Assembly (NCBI RefSeq): GCF_024519725.1
Contig: NZ_JALJRK010000004.1
Span: forward strand, 126,770 to 190,769
Origin: Microvirga sp. Mcv34
GTDB lineage: Bacteria; Pseudomonadota; Alphaproteobacteria; Rhizobiales; Beijerinckiaceae
Direction of reading: 5' to 3'
DNA length: 64,000 bases
Below the pieces are notes generated by a model. That model did no database searches. It saw nothing but the letters and a program-made list of their open reading frames with translations, and had not been told where the DNA came from. The first letter of the stretch is position 1. Each line of letters starts with the position of its first letter. Both the position numbers and the translations under genes were made by a program. Shown in pieces: positions 15,782-27,193 of this stretch.

Positions 15782-16378
15782 GTCAGCTCCAATTCGCCAT
15801 GTGCGGGCATGGCATACCGCGCGGAGGCGGGCATGCAAGCCCCTTTCGGCGCATCGCGCCCATGCTCGGCCGGACAGGGCACCCTCGGTTGGAGGACGCC
15901 TGTACCCCTAATGCACCGTCCCCATCAGGTTGGTCCGGGTTATGATGAGTCAATCCGGGTGCAGCGGCAGCCGGTCAGGGAGATGGGAGCCGGTGCCGGA
16001 TGTACGCACGGCTCCTGTTTCTTTTTGGAAGGCCACCGGCGCCTCCACTGCAAACTTAGCCAAGCCGAGGAGGCGCCGAGCCCATCCGGCCTTAGAAACA
16101 GGTCTACGTTCGCGTTCTATGCTCTAGGTCTCCTTGGGCAATCTCCCGTTGCTTAGAACTCGACCTATCGGTTACCATGAGATGTTGCCGATAGAATGCT
16201 CCCGAGCTTGGCTGTCAGATCCACCGAGGGAGCGACATTCCGTCGTTCGAGCGGCATTCCAACCTATCCGGGCTATCAATGTTGTTTCGTATCGACTAAT
16301 CATGCGGCTGCGCGCCGACTCGGTGCTCGTAAAAGATCCGTTCTCCGGGTTTCATGATTTCGAATGGCGAGAAGGCGC
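15782..16378. other. Non-coding interval between serA and the O-antigen ligase-like gene
   Basis: About 600 bases without a convincing gene. Open frames here have no protein-like composition or ribosome-binding sites. The right half is less GC-rich than the surroundings. The main structure is the long stem-loop at 16014-16102, listed separately. Promoters for serA (left end) and the membrane protein (right end) must lie here, but I could not place them. Confidence 0.5.
16014..16102. repeat. 89-base long imperfect palindrome / stem-loop
   Basis: Three successive perfect stems nest around one loop. CCTGTTTCT (16014-16022) pairs with AGAAACAGG (16094-16102). AAGGCC (16029-16034) pairs with GGCCTT (16088-16093). 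GGCGCCTCC (16038-16046) pairs with GGAGGCGCC (16069-16077). The loop is 22 bases. There is no T-run. It could be a small structured RNA, a MITE/REP-like palindromic unit with terminal inverted repeats, or an mRNA leader. Confidence 0.55.
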
Positions 16379-17683
16379 ATGGTTGCGGATGCTAAAGAGA
16401 GGCTCGGGCAAAAACATGCTGGCGATCCGCAGAAGACCGTAAAATTGCAAGAAAAAACTCCCAGCTCGACTCCTGGCAAACGAGGAAAAATCAGTTCTAA
16501 GCTTGACAATATTGGTCATGGGCTGATCGTTCTTCTGCCGATGGCGATGGTGGTCGCTAATCGATCCTCTCCTTTGTTTCTGGCCTGCGCCGCCTTCTTC
16601 GTGCTTGCTTCGCGTATCGCTTCCGGGGCCATCCGTCTGGATCGTTCGGCGCTCAGGGGGGTACGGGCGAGCATCCTGGTCCTCGTTCTCTGCGGGGTTG
16701 CCTATCCGCTGATCTCCCTCAGCTGGGCGATAGGGCCGGCTACAGGCCTGTTCTCCTGGGGAGAGGCCGTGCTGCCCGCCCTGTCGAGCGCCCTCCTGAT
16801 CATGAGCTGGCGGGCCGCTCCTCCGCCGCGTTGGATGGGCGTAGCTCTCGCAGGGGCGATGCTGGTCGCTGCGGGCGTGATCCTGGGTGAGATTCTGCTC
16901 GGGTTTCCGTTGAGGCGGCTTCTAACCGATCGAGCCGTCGATGGCTTCCTTTACAACCGGACGGTGGTGACCCTCCTGCTCCTGCTGGCGCCGGTCCTCG
17001 TCCTGGTCGGCTTCCGCCGGCAGCCTGCGCTCTTCCTGGGGCTGCTTGTCCTCGGCTTGGGGACGATCCTGCTCGCAGACAGCGAAGCCGCGAAGCTCGG
17101 ATTGCTGGTTGCCACCGGGACTTTCGCGCTGAGCTACGTTCCCTTTCTTTGGGTAAAGCGCCTGCTGACCGTCGTCCTTCTCGGATTGATCTGGATGCAG
17201 CCATTTTTCGGCAGCGCCATGCGAAACCTGCCCGACATCGTGGTCCGAGCCACCGAGGCAGGACACTCGCGCGAGCGCATCGCCCTCTGGCAGGCCTTCA
17301 GCGACGTTACACACCATTTCCCGGTTCTCGGAACGGGCTTCTCGTCCTCGCCGCATATGGGCCGCCATCCGGTTGCGGCGGCCATCGACCCTGCCTATCG
17401 TGCGATGCTCAGAATCGGCCATCCTCACAATGCCTTCCTGCAGGTCTGGGTCGAGTTGGGAGCCGTCGGCGCGGTGCTTTTGTCCGCGCTCATCCTGTGG
17501 GTTCTGAGATGCCTCTCGGGCGCGCCGCCCGACATCCGCCGCGTCGGCCTGATGACCCTCATGACGGCCAGCGCCATCGCCCTCGTCAGCCATGGCGCCT
17601 GGCAGGGCTGGTGGATCGCCGCCGTTTCCCTGGCGGCGGCGCTTTTGACCCTCCGTCCTGTTCCGCCAAACCCGATGGAGTGA
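16379..17683 (+). CDS. O-antigen ligase/polymerase-like membrane protein
   Basis: About 434 aa. A basic, Lys-rich cytoplasmic N-terminus of about 45 residues precedes roughly ten hydrophobic segments. The Wzy_C/WaaL-type hallmarks are the large periplasmic loop with HSRERIALWQAF, LGTGFSSSPHMGRHP and the PHNAFLQVWVELGAVGAVLL motif. Family members transfer or polymerise undecaprenyl-linked O-antigen or exopolysaccharide at the periplasmic face. No other polysaccharide gene is adjacent, so its product is unknown. The start is uncertain: ATG at 16379 follows GAGAAGG, and one at 16364 is also in frame. The 5' end is less GC-rich than neighbouring genes, possibly reflecting transfer. Confidence 0.78.
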   Translation: MVADAKERLGQKHAGDPQKTVKLQEKTPSSTPGKRGKISSKLDNIGHGLIVLLPMAMVVANRSSPLFLACAAFFVLASRIASGAIRLDRSALRGVRASILVLVLCGVAYPLISLSWAIGPATGLFSWGEAVLPALSSALLIMSWRAAPPPRWMGVALAGAMLVAAGVILGEILLGFPLRRLLTDRAVDGFLYNRTVVTLLLLLAPVLVLVGFRRQPALFLGLLVLGLGTILLADSEAAKLGLLVATGTFALSYVPFLWVKRLLTVVLLGLIWMQPFFGSAMRNLPDIVVRATEAGHSRERIALWQAFSDVTHHFPVLGTGFSSSPHMGRHPVAAAIDPAYRAMLRIGHPHNAFLQVWVELGAVGAVLLSALILWVLRCLSGAPPDIRRVGLMTLMTASAIALVSHGAWQGWWIAAVSLAAALLTLRPVPPNPME

Positions 17684-17706
17684 TGGCGGGCCTTCGGACC
17701 GGCCCT

Positions 17707-17722
17707 GCCTGAATAGTCAGGC
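17707..17722 (+). other. Small hairpin after the O-antigen ligase-like gene
   Basis: GCCTGA-ATAG-TCAGGC is a perfect 6-bp stem about 24 bases after the stop codon, preceded by a second short GGGCC/GGCCC stem. No T-run follows, so it is at best a weak terminator. Confidence 0.25.
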
Positions 17723-17819
17723 TTGGCGGGATCCAACCCCTGTCGATCCGAGTTTGGCTTCAAACCGGATCCGATGAGCCCGCCTGGTCGCGCAGGAAGG
17801 GGCGAGACAGGGGGGGCAA

Positions 17820-18593
17820 GTGCCGCGAATCCTGACCTACAACGTACATCGCTGCATCGGGACGGACGGGCGGCTGTCCCCCACGCGGATCGCCGACGTG
17901 ATCGCCGCCTGTGAGCCGGATGTGGTTGCCCTTCAGGAACTCGATGTGGGACGCCTCCGCACGGGCGGGATCGATCAGGCCCATGCGATCGCGCAAGCGC
18001 TCGGGATGCACGTGCATTTCCATGCCAGCCTGAAGGTGCTCGAGGAGGAATACGGCAATGCAATCCTGACCCACAGGCCTTCACGGCTGATGAAGGCTGC
18101 CGCGCTTCCGGGTTGGGCCCGCAAGCCCGGCCTGGAGCCGCGAGGGGGAATCTGGGCCTGCGTTCAGATCGGCGGCATCGACGTTCAGGTGATCAACACC
18201 CATCTGGGCCTGCGCCGCCATGAGCGGTTGGCTCAGGTGGACGCCCTGCTGGGTCCGCAATGGCTCGGGCATCCGTCCTGCCGGGAGCCGGTGATCCTCG
18301 TCGGCGATCTCAACGCCACGCCCAGCTCCAGAGCCTATCGGCGGCTGGCCTCGCACCTGTGGGATGCGCAGGCGCAGGCCCCGCTCCCTCGCCCCAAGGC
18401 AACCTTTCCCTCCCGGCTGCCGGTGCTGCGCATCGACCATGCCTTCGTCAGCCGCTCGGTGCGTGTCCTGCGGGTCGAGACCGTGCGGACGCCGCTCGCT
18501 CGCGTCGCCTCGGATCACCTGCCGCTCCTGGTCGAGTTCCAGGTCGCCCAGGGCAAGGCGCACAGGCACGACCTCGCTCATGCACAGGAATAA
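17820..18593 (+). CDS. Endonuclease/exonuclease/phosphatase-family protein (YbhP-like)
   Basis: 257 aa of the DNase I/EEP metal-dependent fold. It shows an Asn in LTYNVH (about 8), the metal-binding Glu40 (VALQELD), NTHLGLRRHE, the catalytic GDLNATPSS and the final SDHLPLLVEF His motif. EEP enzymes cleave phosphodiesters in nucleic acids, lipids or inositol phosphates. In E. coli the YbhP homologue sits beside clsB and ybhN, as here, which favours a lipid-linked role (inference). The GTG start is supported by a GGGGGG ribosome-binding site. Confidence 0.8.
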   Translation: MPRILTYNVHRCIGTDGRLSPTRIADVIAACEPDVVALQELDVGRLRTGGIDQAHAIAQALGMHVHFHASLKVLEEEYGNAILTHRPSRLMKAAALPGWARKPGLEPRGGIWACVQIGGIDVQVINTHLGLRRHERLAQVDALLGPQWLGHPSCREPVILVGDLNATPSSRAYRRLASHLWDAQAQAPLPRPKATFPSRLPVLRIDHAFVSRSVRVLRVETVRTPLARVASDHLPLLVEFQVAQGKAHRHDLAHAQE

Positions 18594-18698
18594 GTGAGAC
18601 CGGAGGCATCTGTGACGGATCGCACCGCGCTCCGCCGCGTTTAGCTCCACGGAGCGGAGCCGTTTCGGAGGCTCGCCCTAACAGGTCGAGGAGTGCGG

Positions 18699-19640
18699 AT
18701 GCGGAACTGGAAATACGTGATTGCTGCGGCGGCCGTCGGCCTTGCGGCTTTCCTTCTCTACCGCACCCTCAGCCGCTACAGCCTGGACCAGCTGGTCGCC
18801 GCCGTGACGGCCGTGCCTGCCCCCCGGCTTCTGGGAGCGGCAGGCTTCGCCGCCGCGAGCTACCTGTCCCTGACCTTCTTCGATTATCTGGCCCTGCATT
18901 ACGTGAAACGGCCGCTGCCATATCGTAAGGCGGCCCTGGCCTCTTTCACGGCCCTGTCCCTCGGGCACAATATCGGGCTGGCCGCCTTGAGCAGCGGCGC
19001 AGTGCGCTACCGCTTCTACAACCGCTGGGGCCTGAAGACGGGCGAGGTCGCCAAGGTGATCGTCTTCTGCGGGATCACGGTCGGGCTGGGCCTTCTGGTC
19101 TTGGGAGGAGCGGCGCTCCTGTTGCGCTCCGGGCTGGCGGTGGAGATCACGGGACTGACCCGGCTGGTCGTCCTCGCCCTCGGGGCGGGCTGCCTCGCGC
19201 TTCCCGGCCTGTACCTCGTCCTGTCGGCCTTCGTCCGAAAGCCTCTGACGATCCGGCGCTGGTCGCTCGAGATGCCGCCCCTCAAGCTCGCCATCGGGCA
19301 GGTCGTTGTCGGCTCCGTGAACTTCGCATTCGTAGTGGCCTGCCTTCATCAGGCGCTCGCGGCCGTAGCCGATGTCGCCTATCTGGGCGTGGCATCGGTC
19401 TATGTGATCGCCAACGCGACGGCCCTGGTCAGCCATGTTCCCGGCGGCCTGGGGGTCATCGAGAGCGTTGTCATGTATCTGCTGCCGCAGAAAGACCTGA
19501 TCGGACCGCTTCTCGTGTTTCGGTTCGTCTACTTCCTCGTGCCGCTCGTCCTCGGCGGCATCCTGTTCGCCGTCACGGAGCTCGTCTACCGCCGCAAGGG
19601 CAATGCCTATGTGGGCGACGGGGTCGGCGCGGAGGCGTGA
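18699..19640 (+). CDS. UPF0104/LPG-synthase-TM family membrane protein (YbhN-like)
   Basis: About 313 aa with 7-8 hydrophobic helices, beginning MRNWKYVIAAAAVGLAAFLL. The family signatures are GHNIGLAALSSGAVRYRFY and SHVPGGLGVIESVVMYLLP, as in the membrane half of MprF. These proteins are thought to act on lipids in the inner membrane. It lacks the soluble aminoacyl-transferase domain of MprF. The ATG at 18699, 5 bases after GAGGAG, is better placed than the overlapping GTG at 18693. It converges with the phospholipase-D-type gene 3 bases away, so the ybhP/ybhO/ybhN content is kept but not the single direction. Confidence 0.85.
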   Translation: MRNWKYVIAAAAVGLAAFLLYRTLSRYSLDQLVAAVTAVPAPRLLGAAGFAAASYLSLTFFDYLALHYVKRPLPYRKAALASFTALSLGHNIGLAALSSGAVRYRFYNRWGLKTGEVAKVIVFCGITVGLGLLVLGGAALLLRSGLAVEITGLTRLVVLALGAGCLALPGLYLVLSAFVRKPLTIRRWSLEMPPLKLAIGQVVVGSVNFAFVVACLHQALAAVADVAYLGVASVYVIANATALVSHVPGGLGVIESVVMYLLPQKDLIGPLLVFRFVYFLVPLVLGGILFAVTELVYRRKGNAYVGDGVGAEA

Positions 19641-19643
19641 GGC

Positions 19644-21155
19644 CTATTCCCGGAGGCGTTTGAACAGGGACAGGGGCTCGAAGGGTTCGAGCGGATCGAG
19701 GAGCCCTGTGCCCGTAGCCGGCACGGCCGGGCCATCATCCGTCATGGCCTGGAAGGCACGAAGCCCACGAATGTTCGTGTTGAGCTGCTCGACGGCCGCG
19801 ATGAGGGATCCGCCATTGGCATCGAGAGCCCTGCTGAGTGTCTCGGGATCCACATCCAGATGCTCCGCGAGGAGGCGGTTGCGAAGCGCCACGATGGTCC
19901 GGCGCATCTCCTCCGTCGTAGCCTCGATAGCGGCATCGCATTCGCTGTCGAGGCCGATGGAGCGGTTGTTCAGGTTCGAGGAACCGATGCGGACGAAGAC
20001 GTCATCCACGATGATGAGCTTGGAATGGATCAGGACCTGGCATTCCCCGCCTTTCCCGTTGGGGATGACCGGGTAATAGACCCGCAGGCGGCCATGGCGG
20101 TCACATTGGCGCAGGCGACGGATCAGCCGGTCCCGGTTGGTCCCCATGACCAACTCCTCGGCCCAACCGTGGGACTCGTGGGTCTGGATGACGACGATCT
20201 CGGGGCCGTCGGGATCGGCGAGAAGCCGCTCCAGCACGTCGCCCACATAGGGGGCCGTCATGTACTGTGCTTCGATGTAAATCGCCTCTTTCGCGGCCGA
20301 GAGCGCATCCAGGGTGAGCGCCGCGGCCTCGTTGGCGGCAGGCTGCTCGCCCCAGGCCGGATAGGTCCGGGCGATGGCGACCGGGGCGCGGCGGAAATCG
20401 GCCGCGAGCCCGTCAGGCCAGGGATCCGCACTGGCCGGAGCTGGGGCAAGCTCTTGGCCGGTGGCGAACTTCCAGCGCCCGTAGGCCACCTCGGCGATCG
20501 CGCGCGCGGCTTCCCCATCGACCGCCATCTGGAGATCGTGAACGGGTTCGTAGATGGTCCCGTCGTCCTTCAGCCGGATCGGGTCGTCGCAGGCATGGCG
20601 GCAGGTGTCCCAACGCTCGACGGTCAGGTCCATGCCGCCGATGAAGGCCAGAGTGTCGTCGATGCAGACGATCTTTTGGTGATGGGCGGCGTAGAGGGGG
20701 TGATGGGTGTCGAGCTTGAGCTGCAGGCGCGGGTGGTTCTGCCAATCGGCGCCGAAGATCAGCGGACCCGGCGCTCCCGGGGCATGAACGACCGCGATGC
20801 TCCAGACGAGGATTCTGACCTCGAGCTCAGGCTGCGCCTCGACGAGCGAGCGGAGCAGCGGACCGAGCGGCGGCGATTCCTCGGCGGCGAGATCGGGCCG
20901 CAGGCGGATGCTGCCGTCGAAATCCCAACCGATGATGATGATCGAGCGGCGGGCCTTTCGCAGGGCGGCTTCAAGACTGGCGAAATAGGCGGCGCCGTCG
21001 ATCAGGACGCTCGCCCGATCGGCCTCGGCCACGCGCCAGCAATTCTGCCCCGGACGCAGGATTGGGCCCGCAGGCGGTGTCACCGCCGCCGGAACCCTGT
21101 CGAGGACCTGCCTGCTTGTCTCTTCTTCTAAAAGTTGCACGTCAGCCACGATCAT
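19644..21155 (-). CDS. Phospholipase D-family protein, cardiolipin synthase-like (ClsB/YbhO-like)
   Basis: 503 aa with two HxKxxxxD motifs: HHQKIVCIDD...GGMD at about 155-175 and HSKLIIVDD...GSSNLNNRS at about 375-395. Both are required for the two-step phosphatidyl transfer of PLD-superfamily enzymes. No transmembrane segments are obvious, as in ClsB rather than ClsA. It probably makes or remodels cardiolipin or phosphatidylglycerol at the membrane. The frame extends 36 codons upstream, but the ATG at 21155 (MIVADVQLLEEETS) is the better start. Context with the YbhP- and YbhN-like genes supports a lipid role. Confidence 0.85.
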   Translation of the reverse strand: MIVADVQLLEEETSRQVLDRVPAAVTPPAGPILRPGQNCWRVAEADRASVLIDGAAYFASLEAALRKARRSIIIIGWDFDGSIRLRPDLAAEESPPLGPLLRSLVEAQPELEVRILVWSIAVVHAPGAPGPLIFGADWQNHPRLQLKLDTHHPLYAAHHQKIVCIDDTLAFIGGMDLTVERWDTCRHACDDPIRLKDDGTIYEPVHDLQMAVDGEAARAIAEVAYGRWKFATGQELAPAPASADPWPDGLAADFRRAPVAIARTYPAWGEQPAANEAAALTLDALSAAKEAIYIEAQYMTAPYVGDVLERLLADPDGPEIVVIQTHESHGWAEELVMGTNRDRLIRRLRQCDRHGRLRVYYPVIPNGKGGECQVLIHSKLIIVDDVFVRIGSSNLNNRSIGLDSECDAAIEATTEEMRRTIVALRNRLLAEHLDVDPETLSRALDANGGSLIAAVEQLNTNIRGLRAFQAMTDDGPAVPATGTGLLDPLEPFEPLSLFKRLRE

Positions 21156-21518
21156 GAACGGAGTGACTTGCCAACTCGGGACTGAAGCCAAGGTTCCGGA
21201 TGGATACAGGCAGGGATCGGGCGCTGCATCGGGGATAGAGGCGGCGAGTACCAGGACGATCAACGTTCGTCGGCAGAGCCGGGCCGACCGCGTTCCGGAG
21301 GGGCGTGATCGCGTCCGCCGAAAACTTCATCCGAATGCGCATCAAGTTCGAGCAAACATTTGCCCCTGAATCAGCCGGTAGCCGTTGCCATTCGCCGGAA
21401 CTGCCTAATAATTTACATAGTTCAATTTCCGATGAGCGCTCAACCTTGTGACTGGAGGGTACCCCCAGTCTCTTGGCGCGGCATCCGGGCAAGGAAGAGC
21501 ATCAGGACGAAGGCGGTC
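21156..21518. other. Non-coding interval between PLD-type gene and DUF2934 gene
   Basis: 363 bases with no supported gene. It contains divergent promoters. The only recognisable signal is the GGAAC-N17-AGTT element listed separately, which lies in an AT-rich patch around 21400-21430. Confidence 0.4.
21397..21422 (+). promoter_or_regulatory. Possible sigma-EcfG-like promoter (GGAAC-N17-AGTT)
   Basis: GGAAC (21397-21401) and AGTT (21419-21422) are 17 bases apart. The general-stress ECF consensus in alphaproteobacteria is GGAAC-N16/17-CGTT, so the -10 deviates at one base. It sits in an AT-rich stretch about 95 bases before the DUF2934 start, the first gene of the glycogen block. Confidence 0.3.
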
Positions 21519-21857
21519 ATGGACAAGCAAATCGAAGAAAGAATCCGTGAGAGGGCATATGAGCTCTGGATGCGGCACGGCAGCATTCACGGTAAGGCGG
21601 ACGAGTTTTGGTATCAGGCCGAGCGCGAGCTTCTCGGTGAGGGGAGCGAGACGGAAGGCACGAAGGCGCCGATCATCGACCCGGCGCCATTGGGCATGAC
21701 GAGCATGACGGCGGATGAAGAGCTGGTGAGCCCGGCGGCGCCGAAGACCCGCAAGAAGCGCACTCCTGCGACCGCGGTTCCCATGGCGCCTGTCGCGGAT
21801 GGAGGCGAGACGCCCGTAGCTGCGCCGAAGCGCAGGCGTTCGACGCGCGCGACCTGA
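21519..21857 (+). CDS. DUF2934 domain-containing protein
   Basis: 112 aa. Residues 1-40 form the DUF2934 signature (IEERIRERAYELWMRHGSIH, then GKADEFWYQAERELL). The remainder is an Ala/Pro/Lys/Arg-rich tail (TRKKRTPATAVP, APKRRRSTRAT) like a histone-H1-type nucleic-acid-binding region. Function unknown. Small DUF2934 proteins are commonly found near glycogen or stress genes in rhizobia. Start: ATG at 21519 after an AAGG-type site; upstream in-frame sequence is not protein-like. Confidence 0.8.
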   Translation: MDKQIEERIRERAYELWMRHGSIHGKADEFWYQAERELLGEGSETEGTKAPIIDPAPLGMTSMTADEELVSPAAPKTRKKRTPATAVPMAPVADGGETPVAAPKRRRSTRAT

Positions 21858-22010
21858 GGTCTGACACGACATGAGCCTTCGACCGATGCGGCCGGGGGCT
21901 CGAGGGGCAAGAGGAAAACTGAGGCCCGTATCGACAAGCGAAGAACTTGCGGGCGGTTTCAGCGTCTATAGAGCGGGGCAGGTAGCTGCCGTTGATGTGA
22001 GGACCCGGTC

Positions 22011-23294
22011 TTGCCTATTTCCAGCGTTTCGAATGCCCCTCTCGCCCGCCATGCGATGGCTTACATTCTCGCCGGCGGACGCGGCAGCCGCCTGATGGAG
22101 TTGACCGACATCCGCGCCAAGCCCGCCGTTTATTTCGGCGGCAATACGCGGATCATCGACTTCGCCCTGTCCAATGCCCTCAATTCCGGCATCAGGCGCA
22201 TCGGTGTGGCCACCCAGTACAAGGCGCACAGCCTCATCCGCCATCTCCAGCGCGGTTGGAACTTCTTCCGTGCCGAACGGAACGAGAGCTTCGACATCCT
22301 GCCGGCCAGCCAGCGCGTCTCGGAGACCATGTGGTACGAGGGCACGGCCGATGCGGTGTACCAGAACATCGACATCATCTCGAGCATCGACCCGGAATAC
22401 ATCATCATTCTTGCAGGCGACCACGTCTACAAGATGGATTACGAGATCATGCTGCGGCAGCACGTCGATTCGGGAGCCGACGTCACCGTTGGCTGTCTCG
22501 AAGTGCCGCGTATGGAGGCGGTCGGCTTCGGCGTGATGGCCGTCGACGAGACGGACCGCATCATCTCATTCCTGGAAAAGCCCGCCGATCCTCCGGGCAT
22601 GCCGGATAAGCCCGACATGGCGCTGGCCAGCATGGGCATCTACGTCTTCAACACCCGCTTCCTCTTCGAGCAGCTGCGGCGGGACGTGGAAGCGCCCGGC
22701 TCGAACCGAGATTTCGGCAAGGACATCATCCCCTACCTGGTCCAGCATGGAAAAGCCGTGGCCCATCGCTTCACGACATCCTGCGTCCGCTCCGGCGCCG
22801 AAGCAGGCGGGAGCGATGCGGAATCCTATTGGCGCGATGTCGGCACGGTCGATGCTTATTGGGAAGCCAATATCGACCTCACGGCCATCGTCCCGTCGCT
22901 CGATCTCTACGATCGCGACTGGCCGATCTCAACCTTCTCTGAGACATGGCCACCGGCGAAATTCGTTCACGACGAGGACGGCCGGCGCGGTCATGCCATC
23001 AACTCGCTGGTGTCCAGCGGCTGCATCGTGTCCGGTGCCGCCCTGCGCCGGTCTCTCGTCTTCACGGCCGTCCACATGCATTCCCATGCCGACGTGGAGG
23101 GCGCGGTCATTCTTCCCTTCGTGGAGATCGGCCGCGGCGCGCGGTTGAAGAACGTGGTCATCGATCGCGGTGTCCGCATTCCCGATGGGCTGGTGGTCGG
23201 CGAGGAGCCCGAGCTGGATGCCCGACGCTTCCGCCGCACAGAGAAGGGCGTGTGTCTCATCACCAAGCCGATGATCGAGAGATTGTCGGGATGA
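22011..23294 (+). CDS. glgC: Glucose-1-phosphate adenylyltransferase
   Basis: 427 aa, the usual GlgC length. The nucleotidyltransferase N-terminus carries GGRGSRL (22-28) and the Lys in [20 protein letters not shown] and [11 protein letters not shown] motifs follow, then a left-handed beta-helix C-terminus ([20 protein letters not shown]). It makes ADP-glucose from ATP and glucose-1-phosphate, the committed step of glycogen synthesis, and is normally allosterically controlled. The TTG start is chosen because the N-terminus [20 protein letters not shown] aligns with Agrobacterium GlgC, whereas the first ATG would remove conserved residues. It overlaps glgA by 4 bases. Confidence 0.95.
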   Translation: MPISSVSNAPLARHAMAYILAGGRGSRLMELTDIRAKPAVYFGGNTRIIDFALSNALNSGIRRIGVATQYKAHSLIRHLQRGWNFFRAERNESFDILPASQRVSETMWYEGTADAVYQNIDIISSIDPEYIIILAGDHVYKMDYEIMLRQHVDSGADVTVGCLEVPRMEAVGFGVMAVDETDRIISFLEKPADPPGMPDKPDMALASMGIYVFNTRFLFEQLRRDVEAPGSNRDFGKDIIPYLVQHGKAVAHRFTTSCVRSGAEAGGSDAESYWRDVGTVDAYWEANIDLTAIVPSLDLYDRDWPISTFSETWPPAKFVHDEDGRRGHAINSLVSSGCIVSGAALRRSLVFTAVHMHSHADVEGAVILPFVEIGRGARLKNVVIDRGVRIPDGLVVGEEPELDARRFRRTEKGVCLITKPMIERLSG

Positions 23295-24736
23295 AGCCTC
23301 TGAACGTTCTGTCGGTCGCGTCGGAGGTCTTTCCCATCATCAAGACAGGCGGATTGGCCGATGTGGCCGGCGCCCTGCCGTCCGCGCTTGCCGAGGAGGG
23401 CGTGACCGTCGTCACGCTCATGCCGGGTTATCCCGCGGTTCTGAAAGCTTTGGAGAGCACGGAAGTCGTGCATCAGTATCCCGCCTTCTTCGGCGGAGCG
23501 GCACGTCTCCTGTCCGGCCGGGCGGCCGGGCTCGATCTCTTCGTCATCGATGCGCCCCATCTCTTCGAGCGTCCGGGCTCGCCGTATCTCGCGCCGAACG
23601 GCCGCGACTGGCCGGACAATGCCCGGCGTTTCGCGGCGCTCGCCCGGGCCGCCGCCGATATCGGGCAGGGGCTTGCTCCCGCCTTCGTGCCCGACGTCGT
23701 TCATGCCCACGACTGGCAGGCGGGTCTCGTGCCCGTCTATCTGAGCCTCACCGGCCAACCTCGTCCCGGTACGGTCGTCACGATCCACAACATCGCCTTC
23801 CAGGGCATCTTTCCGGCCGATCTCCTGTTCGAGGTCGGTCTGCCCGCGAGCGTGTTCACGGTCGATGGCGTCGAATATTACGGGCAGATCGGGTTCCTGA
23901 AGGGCGGTCTGCAGCTCGCGGATCGGATCACCACCGTATCGCCGACCTACGCCAAGGAGATCCAGACGCCGGAGGGTGGGATGGGGCTCGACGGGTTGCT
24001 GCGTGCGCGGGCGGGCGTCGTGTCCGGCATTCTCAACGGCATCGACGACAAGGTTTGGGATCCCGCGACCGACCAGCACCTGGCGCTCACCTATGACCGC
24101 GACAGCCTGGAACGGCGCGCGGCCAACAAGCGGGCGCTCCAGGAAAGGCTCGGTCTGAAGCCCGATCCCGATGCGCTGCTGTTCGGGGTCGTCAGCCGCC
24201 TGTCGGAACAGAAGGGCCTCGACCTCGTGCTTGCCGGCCTCTCCCGCCTGCTCACCGAGGGCGCGCAGCTGGCTCTGCTGGGCGCAGGGGATCGCGCCCT
24301 GGAAGAAAGCTTCCAGACGGCGCGCATCGTCTATCCCGGTCAGGTCGGATGCGTCATTGGCTACGACGAGAAGCTGGCTCACCAGATTCAGGGTGGAAGC
24401 GACGCGCTTCTCGTGCCGTCGCGGTTCGAGCCCTGCGGCCTGACGCAGCTCTGCGCCATGCGCTACGGGAGCCTCCCGGTCGTGTCGCGCGTGGGCGGAC
24501 TGGCCGACACGATCATCGACGCCAACGAGATGGCCATCGCCACCGGGGCCGGGACGGGCTTCCAGTTCGGGCCCACCACGTTCGGCGCAACCCTGGATGT
24601 CATCGACCGGGTGAAGGCCCTGTGGCGCGACAAGGATAGCTGGCAGCGCCTGCAGCTGAACGGTATGGCGGCCGACCTGAGCTGGCACCGCCCGGCGCGC
24701 CAATACGCCAATCTGTATCGTGGTGTTCGAGGGTAA
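23291..24736 (+). CDS. glgA: Glycogen synthase (ADP-glucose), copy 1
   Basis: 481 aa, GT5 family. KTGGL (18-22) binds ADP-glucose, HAHDWQAG and HNIAFQG lie in the acceptor domain, and the C-terminal FEPCGLTQL (around residue 380) carries the catalytic-domain Glu. It transfers glucosyl units to growing alpha-1,4-glucan. Its start is coupled to the end of glgC (ATGA overlap), giving a two-enzyme glgCA unit. Confidence 0.95.
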   Translation: MKPLNVLSVASEVFPIIKTGGLADVAGALPSALAEEGVTVVTLMPGYPAVLKALESTEVVHQYPAFFGGAARLLSGRAAGLDLFVIDAPHLFERPGSPYLAPNGRDWPDNARRFAALARAAADIGQGLAPAFVPDVVHAHDWQAGLVPVYLSLTGQPRPGTVVTIHNIAFQGIFPADLLFEVGLPASVFTVDGVEYYGQIGFLKGGLQLADRITTVSPTYAKEIQTPEGGMGLDGLLRARAGVVSGILNGIDDKVWDPATDQHLALTYDRDSLERRAANKRALQERLGLKPDPDALLFGVVSRLSEQKGLDLVLAGLSRLLTEGAQLALLGAGDRALEESFQTARIVYPGQVGCVIGYDEKLAHQIQGGSDALLVPSRFEPCGLTQLCAMRYGSLPVVSRVGGLADTIIDANEMAIATGAGTGFQFGPTTFGATLDVIDRVKALWRDKDSWQRLQLNGMAADLSWHRPARQYANLYRGVRG

Positions 24737-24769
24737 CGAGGGAAAATTCGCAGAAGCGTGCCCTTACAG

Positions 24770-24858
24770 GTCATCACCGGCGTTGTGCCGGTGAGCTCTA
24801 TTACATGAAGCGCAGAGCCTCACCGTATCGAGATGGCCGGGACAAGTCCGGTGATGAC
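24770..24858. repeat. 89-bp REP-like palindromic element between converging glgA and glgX
   Basis: The outer arms are an 11-base perfect inverted repeat (GTCATCACCGG at 24770-24780; CCGGTGATGAC at 24848-24858). Within the left half is a perfect hairpin, TCACCGGC-GTTGT-GCCGGTGA (24774-24794). The right half has a CCGG-GACAAGT-CCGG hairpin. The layout matches intergenic palindromic repeats dispersed in alphaproteobacterial genomes. At this 3'-3' junction it may also end or protect both transcripts. Confidence 0.6.
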
Positions 24859-24905
24859 GTCATGGGGTCAATGAGCAAAGGGCCGGTGCTCACACCTGTT
24901 CCCAA

Positions 24906-27113
<2,208 letters not shown>

Positions 27114-27193
27114 CGGGGATCTCGGAAAACAAGCGGAGCAAAACCTTCATTTCGACAACGCACAAGCCTGCACGAGGTCCCGGGCAAGCTGAA

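Noticed and set aside
15782..16363. Possible riboswitch upstream of serA or a small ncRNA such as SRP, 6S or tmRNA
   Set aside because: I compared the interval with the conserved cores I remember (for example GGUCAGG...GGAAGCAGCC of SRP RNA) and found no match. Only the palindrome at 16014-16102 could be supported.
16134..16442. 102-codon open frame before the O-antigen ligase-like gene
   Set aside because: No ribosome-binding site, atypical composition, and it runs into the start of the following membrane-protein gene in another frame.
17701..17730. Strong terminator after the O-antigen ligase-like gene
   Set aside because: The hairpin is only 6 bp and has no T-run, so it was kept only as a low-confidence hairpin.
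22991..24703. 570-codon minus-strand open frame opposite glgC/glgA
   Set aside because: Antisense shadow of two unmistakable glycogen genes.
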